From Peribacillus simplex NBRC 15720 = DSM 1321 (GTDB lineage: Bacteria; Bacillota; Bacilli; Bacillales; DSM-1321), in contig NZ_CP017704.1 in the NCBI RefSeq assembly GCF_002243645.1, positions 5,474,001 to 5,538,000 on the forward strand: a stretch of DNA of 64,000 bases, given 5' to 3'. Position 1 is the first letter of the stretch. The number at the start of each line of letters is the position of its first letter. The position numbers and the translations under genes were made by a program. Under the pieces are notes generated by a model that did not search any database, was not told where the DNA came from, and saw only the letters and a program-made list of their open reading frames with translations. This document shows, one piece after another, positions 9,866 through 18,851 of this stretch.

Positions 9866-11086
9866 CTATAAGATCACGGTGATCGGCTCTTCTAAATACC
9901 GTTTTAGTGTTTGTAAAAAGGCAGCAGCTGGTGCCCCGTCGAGTACACGATGATCAAAAGTTAAACTGAGTGGCAAGATTGTTCTCCTCTCCAGTTCTTT
10001 GCCAATATAACGCGGGGTATCGTAAGCAGAGCCAACTCCAAGTATCCCCGTTTCCGGTGTATTGAGAATCGGTGTAAAATGCTCAACGCCATATGCCCCC
10101 AGATTACTGATTGTAAAAGTGGACCCTTGCATGTCTTCAATAGGCAATTGACCATCACGTGCACACCGGGCCAATTCCTTGCCCTTATTCGATAACTGCT
10201 TTAGGGTACAACTTTCGGCATTTCTTATGACGGGAACAACGAGTCCATTTTCCAAGGCCACTGCTAATCCAAGGTGGATATGATCATACAAAATGATGTT
10301 ATCTTCAATATAGGCACTATTCATTTTAGGATGCTCTTTAAGTGAAAGCACGACAGCTTTGGCAACAAAGTCCGTTATAGTCAATTTAGTTGATTCATGT
10401 TTTTGTAGCGTTTCAGTAGCCTGTTTTTGCAAAATGACTAGATCAGTGACATCAACTTTCATCGTTAGAGTTAATTGGGCACTGCTTTGCAAGCTTTCTT
10501 TCATACGTGTAGCAATGATGTTCCTCATTCCAGTCACAGGAATCTGCTGCGAACTCTCTAAAGTAGGTTGGGGGTTCACTTTTCTTTCTTCTGTATTAAC
10601 CGACATGAAATCCCTTTTCTCAATTACTTTCTGTACATCTTCTTTAGTGATTCTTCCGCCTGGTCCTGTGCCTTGAATTTTCTCAATGTCAAGATTCGCT
10701 GCCTGTGCCATTTTTCGCGCAACCGGGGTGATCATCAATCGATCGCCCATTGGCAAAATGGGTGACTCTTTTGTTTTCGGCTTTTCTTTTTCATCAATTT
10801 TTGACTTAGTTTTTTCAGCAACATGATCATTGATCATTATTTTTTCATTCGGCTTTCCGATATGACAGATAACGGTTCCTGGAGGTACTCCTTGTCCTTC
10901 TTGAACAGCTATATTCAGAATGGTACCTTCAGCTGGAGATTCAATATCCATTTCTATTTTCTCTGAATTGATGCTGGCTATTGCTTCACCTTTTTCGACT
11001 GGATCCCCAACAGCCTTACTCCATAACGAAACAGTGCCTTCTTTCATTGCCATGCCCAATTTCGGCATTACCACTTCGACCGCCAT
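9866..11086 (-). CDS. acoC: Acetoin dehydrogenase E2, dihydrolipoamide acetyltransferase
   Basis: This core subunit transfers the acetyl group from lipoate to CoA. An N-terminal lipoyl domain has the modified lysine in NSEKIEMDIE. A flexible charged linker (EKTKSKIDEKEKPK) follows, then a peripheral subunit-binding domain (TPVARKMAQAANLD, GTGPGGRITKEDV). The catalytic domain has the HxxxDG motif in FDHRVLDGAPAA near residue 375. At 406 residues with one lipoyl domain it has normal AcoC length. It is separated from acoB by 107 bases that contain a hairpin, unlike the other tight junctions. Confidence 0.93.
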   Translation of the reverse strand: MAVEVVMPKLGMAMKEGTVSLWSKAVGDPVEKGEAIASINSEKIEMDIESPAEGTILNIAVQEGQGVPPGTVICHIGKPNEKIMINDHVAEKTKSKIDEKEKPKTKESPILPMGDRLMITPVARKMAQAANLDIEKIQGTGPGGRITKEDVQKVIEKRDFMSVNTEERKVNPQPTLESSQQIPVTGMRNIIATRMKESLQSSAQLTLTMKVDVTDLVILQKQATETLQKHESTKLTITDFVAKAVVLSLKEHPKMNSAYIEDNIILYDHIHLGLAVALENGLVVPVIRNAESCTLKQLSNKGKELARCARDGQLPIEDMQGSTFTISNLGAYGVEHFTPILNTPETGILGVGSAYDTPRYIGKELERRTILPLSLTFDHRVLDGAPAAAFLQTLKRYLEEPITVIL

Positions 11087-11136
11087 ATCTTTTTTCTCCC
11101 TTCAGATTGGTTTCTGTGTCCATTATTGGTTTTGTT

Positions 11137-11174
11137 GCTCCAACTTTTGCAGTTCTATGCGAAAAAGCTGGAGC
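11137..11174 (-). other. Hairpin between acoB and acoC
   Basis: An imperfect inverted repeat (outer arms GCTCCA/TGGAGC, inner TTTTGCA/TGCGAAAA) lies in the only long gap of the operon. There is no T-tract. It may adjust the ratio of E1 to E2/E3 through mRNA processing, which is inference. Confidence 0.45.
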
Positions 11175-11193
11175 ATGCATCATATTGATTTAA

Positions 11194-12228
11194 TTACACC
11201 CCAAGAATGGAAGGCTCCCCTAATAATTCTGAAACGACTTGTATCACTTTTTCTGATGTTGGAAGATAAATATCTTCTAACGGTGGAGAAAAAGGTACAG
11301 GTGTATGTGGTGCCGTGATCCTCTTAATTGGCGCATCGAGCGTGTCAAATCCCTTATCCGCCACCAATGCTGCAATATCCGTTGCGACGCTGCATCTTGG
11401 GTTCGCTTCATCGATCACGATTAAACGATTTGTTTTTGCTACAGAGGAGAGAATCGATTCTTCATCCAGTGGTGACAAACTCCGCGGGTCGACAATCTCA
11501 ACTTCAATGCCTTTAGATGTAAGTTTTTCAGCAGCCTCCATCGCGGTGTGAACTTGTTTACCGATGGCAACGATCGTCAAATCCGAGCCTTTCCTTTTAA
11601 TTTCAGCTTTGCCGATTGGGATTGTATAGTAGCCTTCCGGAACCTCTCCTACCATGTTGTATAGTGTTTTATCTTCAAAAAAGATGACAGGATCATTATC
11701 TTCAATGGCTGAAAGTAAGAGCCCTTTTGCATCATAGGGGGATGAAGGAACGACGACCTTCAATCCAGGAATGCTAGTGAACAAGGCATAAAGGCTTTGT
11801 GAATGCTGTGCTGCAGCCCTGAACCCTGCACCATGCATCGTACGGATCGTCACGGGAACCTGTGCTTTTCCCCCAAACATATAGCGGAACTTCGCACCTT
11901 GATTCAATACTTCATCCAAACAGCTGCCAATGAAATCGTTGAACATTAGCTCGGCAATCGGTCGTAAGCCTGTCGAAGCGGCTGCCATGGCCGCTCCCAT
12001 ATATCCTGCCTCCGCAATGGGTGTATCAAGAATTCTATCCCGGCCAAACTCTTGAACCAATCCTTTTGTGACACCTAATACACCACCCCAGGCTTCGTCA
12101 TCCTGTAAATGATCGACTTCTGCACCTCCGGCTACATCTTCTCCCATAAGGATGACATTTTCATCTTTTCTCATTGCCATGGCCATTGCTTCATTTATTG
12201 CTTGTGACATACTGATTTTTCTACTCAT
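11194..12228 (-). CDS. acoB: Acetoin dehydrogenase E1 component, beta subunit
   Basis: This is the beta subunit of the thiamine-diphosphate-dependent acetoin:DCPIP oxidoreductase, which cleaves acetoin to acetaldehyde and an acetyl unit carried to AcoC. It belongs to the transketolase pyrimidine-binding family, with QAINEAMAMAMRKDENVILMGEDV at the start, TPIAEAGYMGAA, FMFGGKAQVPVTIR-like residues and the C-terminal transketolase domain (IEVEVIDPRSLSPLD in similar order). At 344 residues it has the usual length. AAAGGAGG precedes the ATG, and 21 bases separate it from acoA. Confidence 0.93.
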   Translation of the reverse strand: MSRKISMSQAINEAMAMAMRKDENVILMGEDVAGGAEVDHLQDDEAWGGVLGVTKGLVQEFGRDRILDTPIAEAGYMGAAMAAASTGLRPIAELMFNDFIGSCLDEVLNQGAKFRYMFGGKAQVPVTIRTMHGAGFRAAAQHSQSLYALFTSIPGLKVVVPSSPYDAKGLLLSAIEDNDPVIFFEDKTLYNMVGEVPEGYYTIPIGKAEIKRKGSDLTIVAIGKQVHTAMEAAEKLTSKGIEVEIVDPRSLSPLDEESILSSVAKTNRLIVIDEANPRCSVATDIAALVADKGFDTLDAPIKRITAPHTPVPFSPPLEDIYLPTSEKVIQVVSELLGEPSILGV

Positions 12229-12249
12229 CTCAATTCCTCCTTTTATAGT

Positions 12250-13242
12250 TTAATAGGATACATAAACATCGTTTAATAAATCGGATGCCTCTGGATACGG
12301 GCTATCTTCACTGAATTTAACTGCCTGTTTAATAGATTCCTCAACGGCACTCTCAAGAGAAATCAGTTCTTTTTCCGCCAGCAGATTTTGATTCAGTAAG
12401 TAATTCCTAAATAGGGCAATCGCATCTTTCTCTTGTTTATGCTCCTTTTTGTCTTGTTCTTTTTTATATTTCTGTGCATCTCCCTCGAAGTGTCCATAAT
12501 TACGATAAGTAACGCATTCGATCAATGATGGGCCTTCTCCCCTGCGAGCTCTCTGAACGGCTTCTTCAGCAGCCTTATACACAGCCAATACATCTTTCCC
12601 ATCCACCCGGACACCCGGGATATTGTAGCTTATCGCCCGATCGGCTATCGTTTTACAGCTTGAAGCATAGTTGAAAGGCGTGGCTTCCCCATACCCATTA
12701 TTTTCAGCGATGAATATAACGGGCAGCTTCCAGATTGCCGCCAGATTTATCCCTTCATGGAACGTTCCATGATTGTTGGCACCATCACCAAAAAAACAAA
12801 CACTAACATGATCGGTCTTTTTATATTTGGCAGTTAATGCTGCACCGCATGCGAGCGGAAAGCCACCACCGACTATCCCGTTCGCGCCTAACATCCCTTT
12901 ATCCAAATCGGCAATATGCATGGAACCGCCTTTTCCTTTGCAAAGCCCAGTCACTTTCCCATAGATTTCAGCCATCATTCCGTTTAGGTCGCATTCTTTG
13001 GCAATACAGTGGCCATGACCCCTGTGAGTGCTTGTAATGCTGTCCTTTTCGGATAAGTGAGCACAAACTCCTACAGCTACCGCTTCTTCCCCAGCATACA
13101 AATGGACAAACCCTGGTAAAATCCCCTTAGCAAAAGATTCATGAACTTGGTCTTCGAATTTTCTGATCTCCAGCATTTTTTTGTACATCCAATAAGCCTT
13201 GTCCTGTGATAACTTTATTTCATTCAATTGAACCGTTTCCAT
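12250..13242 (-). CDS. acoA: Acetoin dehydrogenase E1 component, alpha subunit
   Basis: This 330-residue subunit binds thiamine diphosphate and pairs with AcoB. The TPP motif runs from GDGANNHG (near residue 152) to AENNGYG. It also has RKFEDQVHESFAKG and the phosphorylation-loop-like RNYGHFEGD. It is the first gene of the operon, directly behind the sigma-54 promoter, about 43 bases from the -12 element to the ATG. The ribosome site is a modest GGGGGCT. Confidence 0.94.
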   Translation of the reverse strand: METVQLNEIKLSQDKAYWMYKKMLEIRKFEDQVHESFAKGILPGFVHLYAGEEAVAVGVCAHLSEKDSITSTHRGHGHCIAKECDLNGMMAEIYGKVTGLCKGKGGSMHIADLDKGMLGANGIVGGGFPLACGAALTAKYKKTDHVSVCFFGDGANNHGTFHEGINLAAIWKLPVIFIAENNGYGEATPFNYASSCKTIADRAISYNIPGVRVDGKDVLAVYKAAEEAVQRARRGEGPSLIECVTYRNYGHFEGDAQKYKKEQDKKEHKQEKDAIALFRNYLLNQNLLAEKELISLESAVEESIKQAVKFSEDSPYPEASDLLNDVYVSY

Positions 13243-13284
13243 TTTTCAGCCCCCAATCATTAATAATGAGTCAATTTAATATAT

Positions 13285-13300
13285 TGCAATTGCCGTGCCA
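13285..13300 (-). promoter_or_regulatory. Sigma-54 (-24/-12) promoter of the aco operon
   Basis: Read on the minus strand, TGGCACGGCAATTGCA matches TGGCACGNNNNTTGCA completely, with GG and GC ten bases apart. It sits directly upstream of acoA and fits the presence of AcoR. Confidence 0.93.
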
Positions 13301-13346
13301 AAATGTGGGACGGTAAAATTGAGACTTTATCTATTTTCAGTCGAAA

Positions 13347-13390
13347 CAAAACGAGACAAAATGAGATTGTTGTCTCGTTTTGTCTCGTTT
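13347..13390 (-). promoter_or_regulatory. Probable AcoR upstream activating sequence
   Basis: A perfect 13-base inverted repeat CAAAACGAGACAA/TTGTCTCGTTTTG spaced by 10 bases (13347-13382) overlaps a tandem repeat of TGTCTCGTTT (13371-13390). It lies about 50-90 bases upstream of the -24 element, a usual place for an enhancer bound by a sigma-54 activator. A terminator for + strand transcripts is an alternative because a T-run follows. Confidence 0.6.
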
Positions 13391-13576
13391 TTTAAAAATA
13401 TACTACCCAATTCACGTATCACTGAAGTGAAAAGATGGTTCGAATGTGGAAGCAGCCTGTTTAAGGAATAAGCTCTTAATGCACCATTTTAGGTGTCAGT
13501 ACTTACTAACATGAATTTTTGTTAAATAATTAGGGTGGAATGCCCAGGTAGTACTTACTCCAACTTATCGTAATTT

Positions 13577-13948
13577 TTATAATGCATCGCTCCATGCAAT
13601 CGTTTGATCTAACATTGCATGGATATTACCAAGGTGTAAATCAGCTGGTTTAAATGTCTTGAAGTTTTCAAAGTCTGTAAATAGTGATAATGTTGGATTT
13701 ACCCGAACGTCTACAACTAGTAATTCCCCTAAGATGACATAACGGGAAAAGGTGCAACCATTTATCGCTTTGTCAGTTAGCAATTTTCTAGCTTTTATAC
13801 GAAAGTTACCTACACAAACATAAGAGTTCCCTTTCATGTCATAGATGGCCAATTATAACGGGAAACTAATTGTCTCATCCTTCGAAAATCCAGACCAGTA
13901 TCCAGAAATGGAGAAGTTGCTCGTTGGAGAATTATTACCAAGTTCATT
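13577..13948 (-). pseudogene. Unrecognised gene remnant with an in-frame stop
   Basis: A frame reading NELGNNSPTSNF, GYWSGFSKDETISFPL, then TAA (plus bases 13853-13855), continues without break as LAIYDMKGNSYVCVGNFRI and ends at 13577 with LDQTIAWSDAL. The 91-codon piece after the stop could start at TTG 13850-13852 but has no ribosome site, and the text on both sides of the stop reads as one protein. The upstream part runs toward the aacS terminator, so the 5' end is lost. I do not recognise the family. Confidence 0.45.
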
Positions 13949-13960
13949 CAAGAGAATAAT

Positions 13961-13987
13961 AAAAAAGACGGAGCTTTTTTGCTCCGC
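13961..13987 (-). terminator. Terminator of aacS
   Basis: The stem GCGGAGC/GCTCCGT with a 6-nt loop is followed by TTTTTT on the minus strand, eight bases after the aacS stop codon. Confidence 0.85.
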
Positions 13988-13994
13988 CTGAATT

Positions 13995-15983
13995 CTAGAA
14001 TACTTTTTTCTCATTCAACTCGAGAGCTAATTCTTTAAAAAACTGTAGCGATTCTGGATTTCCCATGGAGTCTGCATTCACTACTTTATCAAACTCGAAA
14101 CCTAATAACACTTTACGTATCGGGACTTCCATTTTCTTTCCGTTCAACGTTTTAGGAATTTGTTCAACGACATGGATTTGGTCAGGGATAAAGCGAGGGG
14201 ACACATGCCCTCTGATTTGTTCCTTGATTTTTGCCGTCAATGCTTCATCCAGTATTTTACCGGGCTTAAGAACAACGAACAGCAGCAGTGAGGAACCGCG
14301 GCCAAGCACTTCCCTATCAATGACAAGGCTTTCCATCACCTCGTCTATCGCTTCGACGACCCGGTAGATATCGCTGGTTCCCATCCGTACACCAGAACGG
14401 TTGATGGTCGAGTCGGAACGTCCATAAATGATACAGCTGCCCTTGTCGTCGATCTTTATCCAATCACCATGTTTCCATATGCCCGGATACTTATCGAAAT
14501 AACTCTCGTAGTATCTTGTCCCGTCTTGATCATTCCAGAAGTATAGCGGCATGGACGGCATCGGTTTGGTAATGACCAATTCACCGACTTCATTAATCAA
14601 TGTTTGACCATGCTCATCAAAGGCTTCCGCACAAACACCCAATGCCCTTCCTTGTATCTCTCCGATTCTCACGGGCAATGTTGGAACTCCACCTACAAAT
14701 CCGGCACATACATCGGTACCGCCACTGGATGAACTGAGCCAGATATCCTTCTTGACATTCTCATACACCCATTTATAACCGTCGCCAGACAATGGCGCTC
14801 CAGTGGAAAAAAGAGCCTTCAATTTCGATAAATCATATTTTCCCATGGGCTTGTTTCCTAACTTCATGGAATTCGTAAGGAATGGTGCACTTGTTCCAAA
14901 GAAAGTCATGCCTGTATCCTCAGCCAATTCCCAAAGGGCATCCATATTGGGAAAAGAAGGACTGCCGTCATAAAGGATGATGGTCCCTTCATTAAGCAAA
15001 CCACCCATAAGGAGATTCCACATCATCCAGCCTGTCGTTGTAAACCAGAATACCGTATCCTCGGAAGTCATGCCTTGATGGATTCTTGTTGATTTAAAAT
15101 GCTCCAATAATATACCGCCATGCCCTTGTACAATTGGTTTTGGCATCCCGGTTGTACCTGATGAATAGAGAATCCAAAGCGGATGATCGAACGGAACACT
15201 TTCAAAAGATAATTCTGCCTTTTCTTTTAAAAGGTCATCCCAAGGAATCGTATCTTCCAGATTCTCTTCCAAAATCTTTTTTTCTATGTAAGGAATCAAC
15301 ACGGTATGCTTGACAGTGACCAATTCCTGTTTAAGTTGTGAGACGACTGGTGTCTTATCATATACATTTCCATTGTACTGATACCCATCAACCGCTAGTA
15401 ATACAACCGGTTCAATCTGTTTGAAACGATCTATGACACTTCTTGCGCCAAAGTCAGGTGAACAACTGGACCAGATGGCACCTATGCTTACTGTTGCCAA
15501 GAAAGCTATCACCGCTTCAGGTATATTTGGCATATAGGCAACAACACGGTCACCGGATTTAACACCAAGTTCCCTTAATGAATGGGCGACAGAAGCTACT
15601 TTTTCTTTCAGCTCTTTCCAGCTAACCTCTTGCTGCCTGATATGTTCGGAACGAAAAAAAATCGCCGTTTTCTCTTCTTGATCATTCAATAATGCATTTT
15701 CAGCATAATTTAGCCTCGCCCCCTCGAACCATTTCGCACCTGGCATTGATTGCTCCGCTAAAACCCTGTCATATTTCCTGCCGGCTTTTACATCACAATA
15801 ATCCCAAATTGAAGCCCAAAATTCCTCCAGTTCATCTACCGACCATTTCCATAATTCATGATAATCATGAAATGTTAAACCTTTCTTTTCTTTTAACCAT
15901 TTAACATATTGAGTCAATACCGTTTGCTCGATTTGTTCCTTTGTCGGTTCCCAAATGATTTGTCCATCTGTAAGCGGTTTCAT
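13995..15983 (-). CDS. aacS: Acetoacetate-CoA ligase (acetoacetyl-CoA synthetase)
   Basis: This 662-residue acyl-adenylate-forming enzyme activates acetoacetate to acetoacetyl-CoA with ATP. It carries the N-terminal ACAS extension (YHELWKWSVDELEEFW), the AMP-binding loop YSSGTTGMPKPI, and late motifs GRSDSTINRSGVRMGTSDIY and KTLNGKKMEVPIRK with the C-terminal catalytic lysine. The segment ending AKWFEGARLNYAENAL is typical of AacS rather than acetyl-CoA synthetase. AAGGGAG precedes the ATG, with a good promoter upstream. It stands alone, probably serving ketone body, leucine or PHB carbon flow. Confidence 0.92.
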   Translation of the reverse strand: MKPLTDGQIIWEPTKEQIEQTVLTQYVKWLKEKKGLTFHDYHELWKWSVDELEEFWASIWDYCDVKAGRKYDRVLAEQSMPGAKWFEGARLNYAENALLNDQEEKTAIFFRSEHIRQQEVSWKELKEKVASVAHSLRELGVKSGDRVVAYMPNIPEAVIAFLATVSIGAIWSSCSPDFGARSVIDRFKQIEPVVLLAVDGYQYNGNVYDKTPVVSQLKQELVTVKHTVLIPYIEKKILEENLEDTIPWDDLLKEKAELSFESVPFDHPLWILYSSGTTGMPKPIVQGHGGILLEHFKSTRIHQGMTSEDTVFWFTTTGWMMWNLLMGGLLNEGTIILYDGSPSFPNMDALWELAEDTGMTFFGTSAPFLTNSMKLGNKPMGKYDLSKLKALFSTGAPLSGDGYKWVYENVKKDIWLSSSSGGTDVCAGFVGGVPTLPVRIGEIQGRALGVCAEAFDEHGQTLINEVGELVITKPMPSMPLYFWNDQDGTRYYESYFDKYPGIWKHGDWIKIDDKGSCIIYGRSDSTINRSGVRMGTSDIYRVVEAIDEVMESLVIDREVLGRGSSLLLFVVLKPGKILDEALTAKIKEQIRGHVSPRFIPDQIHVVEQIPKTLNGKKMEVPIRKVLLGFEFDKVVNADSMGNPESLQFFKELALELNEKKVF

Positions 15984-16050
15984 TCAATCATCTCCCTTAG
16001 GTATCAAGTGCGTCATTGAATCATTTCATAATAATTGGTAGTTTACTTAA

Positions 16051-16079
16051 ATTGTAATCTATGAGTTTAAAACCGTCAA
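16051..16079 (-). promoter_or_regulatory. Sigma-A promoter of aacS
   Basis: On the minus strand TTGACG (16074-16079) and TACAAT (16051-16056) are 17 bases apart, about 70 bases upstream of the aacS start. Confidence 0.6.
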
Positions 16080-16091
16080 TTTACACTAAAC

Positions 16092-17363
16092 TCAAATATG
16101 ATCGTTTCCATGTATGGGCAGGTTAATAGAGAAACATGTCCCTTTCCCTTGTACACTTGAAACATGTACCGTTCCATCCATGCTTTTGATAACGCTATAT
16201 GAAACCATCATGCCTAATCCCGTCCCTTTATTTTTTGTAGTGAAGTAAGGCTCACCTAAACGGTATATTTGTTCCTGTGTCATTCCAATTCCTTGATCTT
16301 GGATCTTAATTTGGATGGTGGAGGCAGCACGAATTAAATGTATGTATATTTCTCCATCATGGTGCATCGATTCTATCCCATTCTTTAAGATATTGAACAA
16401 GCACTGCTGGAATTTCTTCCTTTCCCCCATGATATAATAAGCTCCATCTTCGAATAGGGATAACTTCAATTCTGTTCCATTATTGTTTGCCAAGGGTTTT
16501 ATGCTGTTCACGACATGCTGAATTTCCTCGGATACCCTTAATCGCTCTGTGTTTTCAGGGCTTATGGCAGCAAACGTCAAATAATCATTAATGACTTCCG
16601 TGGCCCGATCTAATTCCTTCAGTGCAATATTTGCATATTCGACCTTTGTATGGGGAGACACGTCTTCGCTTAACATTTGAATATAGCCCCTGGTAACAGT
16701 AAGGGGATTTCTGACTTCATGGGATATGCTTGCAGCCAGATGACTAACGATTTGCAATTTTTCCGCTTTCACTAATTTTTCGAGAACCTGAAAATTAGTG
16801 AGGATGACCTCCCATAGTAAGATTACAACAACAATTCCTATGACTTGGATCGTGAAGTATTGTTTCCATAGACTTATTCCGATAGTAAGTTCAAATACTT
16901 CTATTGAAATAAACTGTGTGAGAATTTGTACAATGAAGATTAATGATATACCGATGAGAATTTTTTTAATGACAGACATTTTCAGGTAGTATTTAGATAT
17001 AAAAAACAGGGAAACTCCAATTAGTGGAAAGGTGATGCATGAAATGTAAAATCCATTTTCCCCCCCTGATAAATAGCGAATTAGAAGAGTGATGACTATT
17101 AATATGATTCCTAACCGGTAGCCTCCATATAAACCGCCTAAAAGAAAAGGGATCCATCTAAGATCCCAAACAAAATCCTCTTCTATAACCACAGGAAACA
17201 GCATGCATAGAACAAGTGAAAGAATAGGGAAAATTGATAGGAAGGAACCTTTTAATGCATCTAAACGATATACGTATTTCACAAGATAGCTCATTTGCAA
17301 TAAAAAGATCGGAAAAAGGATAATTAAAAAGTTAATCAGTAAATCTTTGGTCATGAGATTCAT
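16092..17363 (-). CDS. Sensor histidine kinase, KinB-like
   Basis: The protein has an N-terminal block of about six membrane helices (residues 8-190) of the 5TM-LYT type, then a HisKA dimerisation helix with the phospho-acceptor in SHEVRNPLT. The ATPase domain has N box NILKNGIESM, G1 DQGIGM, F box PYFTTK and G2 GTGLGM. The layout matches sporulation kinase KinB, which feeds the Spo0F/Spo0A phosphorelay. No response regulator is adjacent, as usual for orphan phosphorelay kinases. The ribosome site before the ATG is weak. Confidence 0.8.
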   Translation of the reverse strand: MNLMTKDLLINFLIILFPIFLLQMSYLVKYVYRLDALKGSFLSIFPILSLVLCMLFPVVIEEDFVWDLRWIPFLLGGLYGGYRLGIILIVITLLIRYLSGGENGFYISCITFPLIGVSLFFISKYYLKMSVIKKILIGISLIFIVQILTQFISIEVFELTIGISLWKQYFTIQVIGIVVVILLWEVILTNFQVLEKLVKAEKLQIVSHLAASISHEVRNPLTVTRGYIQMLSEDVSPHTKVEYANIALKELDRATEVINDYLTFAAISPENTERLRVSEEIQHVVNSIKPLANNNGTELKLSLFEDGAYYIMGERKKFQQCLFNILKNGIESMHHDGEIYIHLIRAASTIQIKIQDQGIGMTQEQIYRLGEPYFTTKNKGTGLGMMVSYSVIKSMDGTVHVSSVQGKGTCFSINLPIHGNDHI

Positions 17364-17534
17364 TTTTACACCGAACTTTCGATATTTTTCGAAGATTTAG
17401 ACAGGTATATAAATCATAACAAGATAGAGTATGATAAGCTAGTAAAATTAATATGCGGGGCAAAAAAAGAGGAAGCTAAAGCATGGAGGGACCAACAAAT
17501 AAAGCAAAAGATTCATGGCTATAAAAAGAACAGG

Positions 17535-17567
17535 AAAAAACACTGAAATGACGAAGTCATTTCAGTG
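17535..17567 (-). terminator. Terminator of the acyl-CoA dehydrogenase gene
   Basis: A perfect 12-bp stem CACTGAAATGAC/GTCATTTCAGTG with loop GAA is followed by a T6 run on the minus strand. Confidence 0.85.
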
Positions 17568-17593
17568 CCATCAAAAAATATCCCAGTACGTAC

Positions 17594-18736
17594 TTAATAA
17601 AGAGCTGACTTTGCGAGCATGGTAATTGTCGCATCATCCATAGGAGGATTATGAAGTCCTGCGCGTACATCCCTATAGTAGCGTTGCAGGGGATTATTTC
17701 GTTGTAAACTTTTGGCTCCGACGACTCTCATCGCTTTATCGACGATGGAAATCGATTTGTTGACGACTGATAACTTAACCGCACCCAATTGCTTCGATAA
17801 TTCATCATGATCTTCAGGGTGCCGCACCCATTTTTCTGCGACAGAGTAGAGGAAATGGTGTGCTTCGCCCAATTCCAGTTCCATCTCCCCAATTGTCCGT
17901 TGAACATTCGGAAGGTCCCTGATTGGTCCTGGTAAGCTATTGGGAGAATAGGTTTTTGCAAATTCGACTGCGTAATTTCTGGCAGCCACTGCAATCCCCA
18001 AGTAGCAAGCAGGTATATGTAATAGCCACGCTTCGGGTTTTCTTTTTTTACCAGGATTGCTTTTCATGACATAATACTTTTCAGGCAGGATGACATCATT
18101 TAACACCAAATCATGACTTCCTGTCCCCTGCATGGAAATCATATCCCAAGTTTCTTCTATACTTACCCCCATTACATCACGATGAACTAAAAATGTGCCT
18201 AGCTGCTCATCCTCGGTTACCCATGCCGTTACAAGAAAAATATCAAGGACGGGAGAGAGTGTAGTAAAAGTCTTTCTGCCATTCAAAATCCATTGTTGAC
18301 CCTTTTTGATAGCGATCGTTTCCGGACGGCCTCCGCGCGTCGGGCTACCTGTTCCAGCTTCAGAAGCTGCCGTGTTGATGAGGGCGCCTTTCGACACTTC
18401 ATCAAACAATTCATTCATGACTCCTTTTTCCCATGGTCTCTTCTCCGTTAAGGATAGGACCGTTCCGACATGCCAGCCTATCCCTAAGGCTGTTGGGCCA
18501 CAATATTGAGCTATTTTTTCTTGGCATAGGAGAAAATCATATAAGGAACCGCCATATCCGCCATCTTCTTTTGCTAACGTTAATTGGGGATAGCCGAATT
18601 CCTTTAACTCCTGAATGTTTTCAAAAGGAAAACCCCTTGAATCATCAAGTGCTTCAGATCGGCCGGAAAAGGACTGAATCGATTCCTCCAATTTTTGTAT
18701 ATATTCTTTTTGCTTCTGTGATTGAAAAAACGACAT
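17594..18736 (-). CDS. Acyl-CoA dehydrogenase family protein
   Basis: This FAD enzyme of the acyl-CoA dehydrogenase fold is 380 residues from the chosen start. It shows the N-terminal helical domain (LAKEDGGYGGSLYDFLLCQE), the FAD-contact segment INTAASEAGTGSP, FTTLSPVLDIFLVTAWV, and the C-terminal helical bundle ending DVRAGLHNPPMDDATITMLAKSAL. The start is ATG 18734-18736 with AGGAGGG nine bases upstream; a longer frame to 18763 passes through that ribosome site. It resembles YdbM-type enzymes more than the canonical fatty-acid enzymes, and the usual catalytic glutamate cannot be placed with confidence. It stands alone, and its substrate is unknown. Confidence 0.85.
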   Translation of the reverse strand: MSFFQSQKQKEYIQKLEESIQSFSGRSEALDDSRGFPFENIQELKEFGYPQLTLAKEDGGYGGSLYDFLLCQEKIAQYCGPTALGIGWHVGTVLSLTEKRPWEKGVMNELFDEVSKGALINTAASEAGTGSPTRGGRPETIAIKKGQQWILNGRKTFTTLSPVLDIFLVTAWVTEDEQLGTFLVHRDVMGVSIEETWDMISMQGTGSHDLVLNDVILPEKYYVMKSNPGKKRKPEAWLLHIPACYLGIAVAARNYAVEFAKTYSPNSLPGPIRDLPNVQRTIGEMELELGEAHHFLYSVAEKWVRHPEDHDELSKQLGAVKLSVVNKSISIVDKAMRVVGAKSLQRNNPLQRYYRDVRAGLHNPPMDDATITMLAKSALY

Positions 18737-18851
18737 GAAGATCATCCCTCCTGTAGTAAACAAAATGCTGAACCATCCAGCAGCAGAAACAGAACTGCGA
18801 ACTCCACTTTATCATATCACCTTAGTGTAGTTTATGGTTTGAATCTGCCCA

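Noticed and set aside
13347..13390. Reading the aco repeat as a simple + strand terminator
   Set aside because: No + strand gene precedes it, and its position fits an enhancer better, although a T-run follows.
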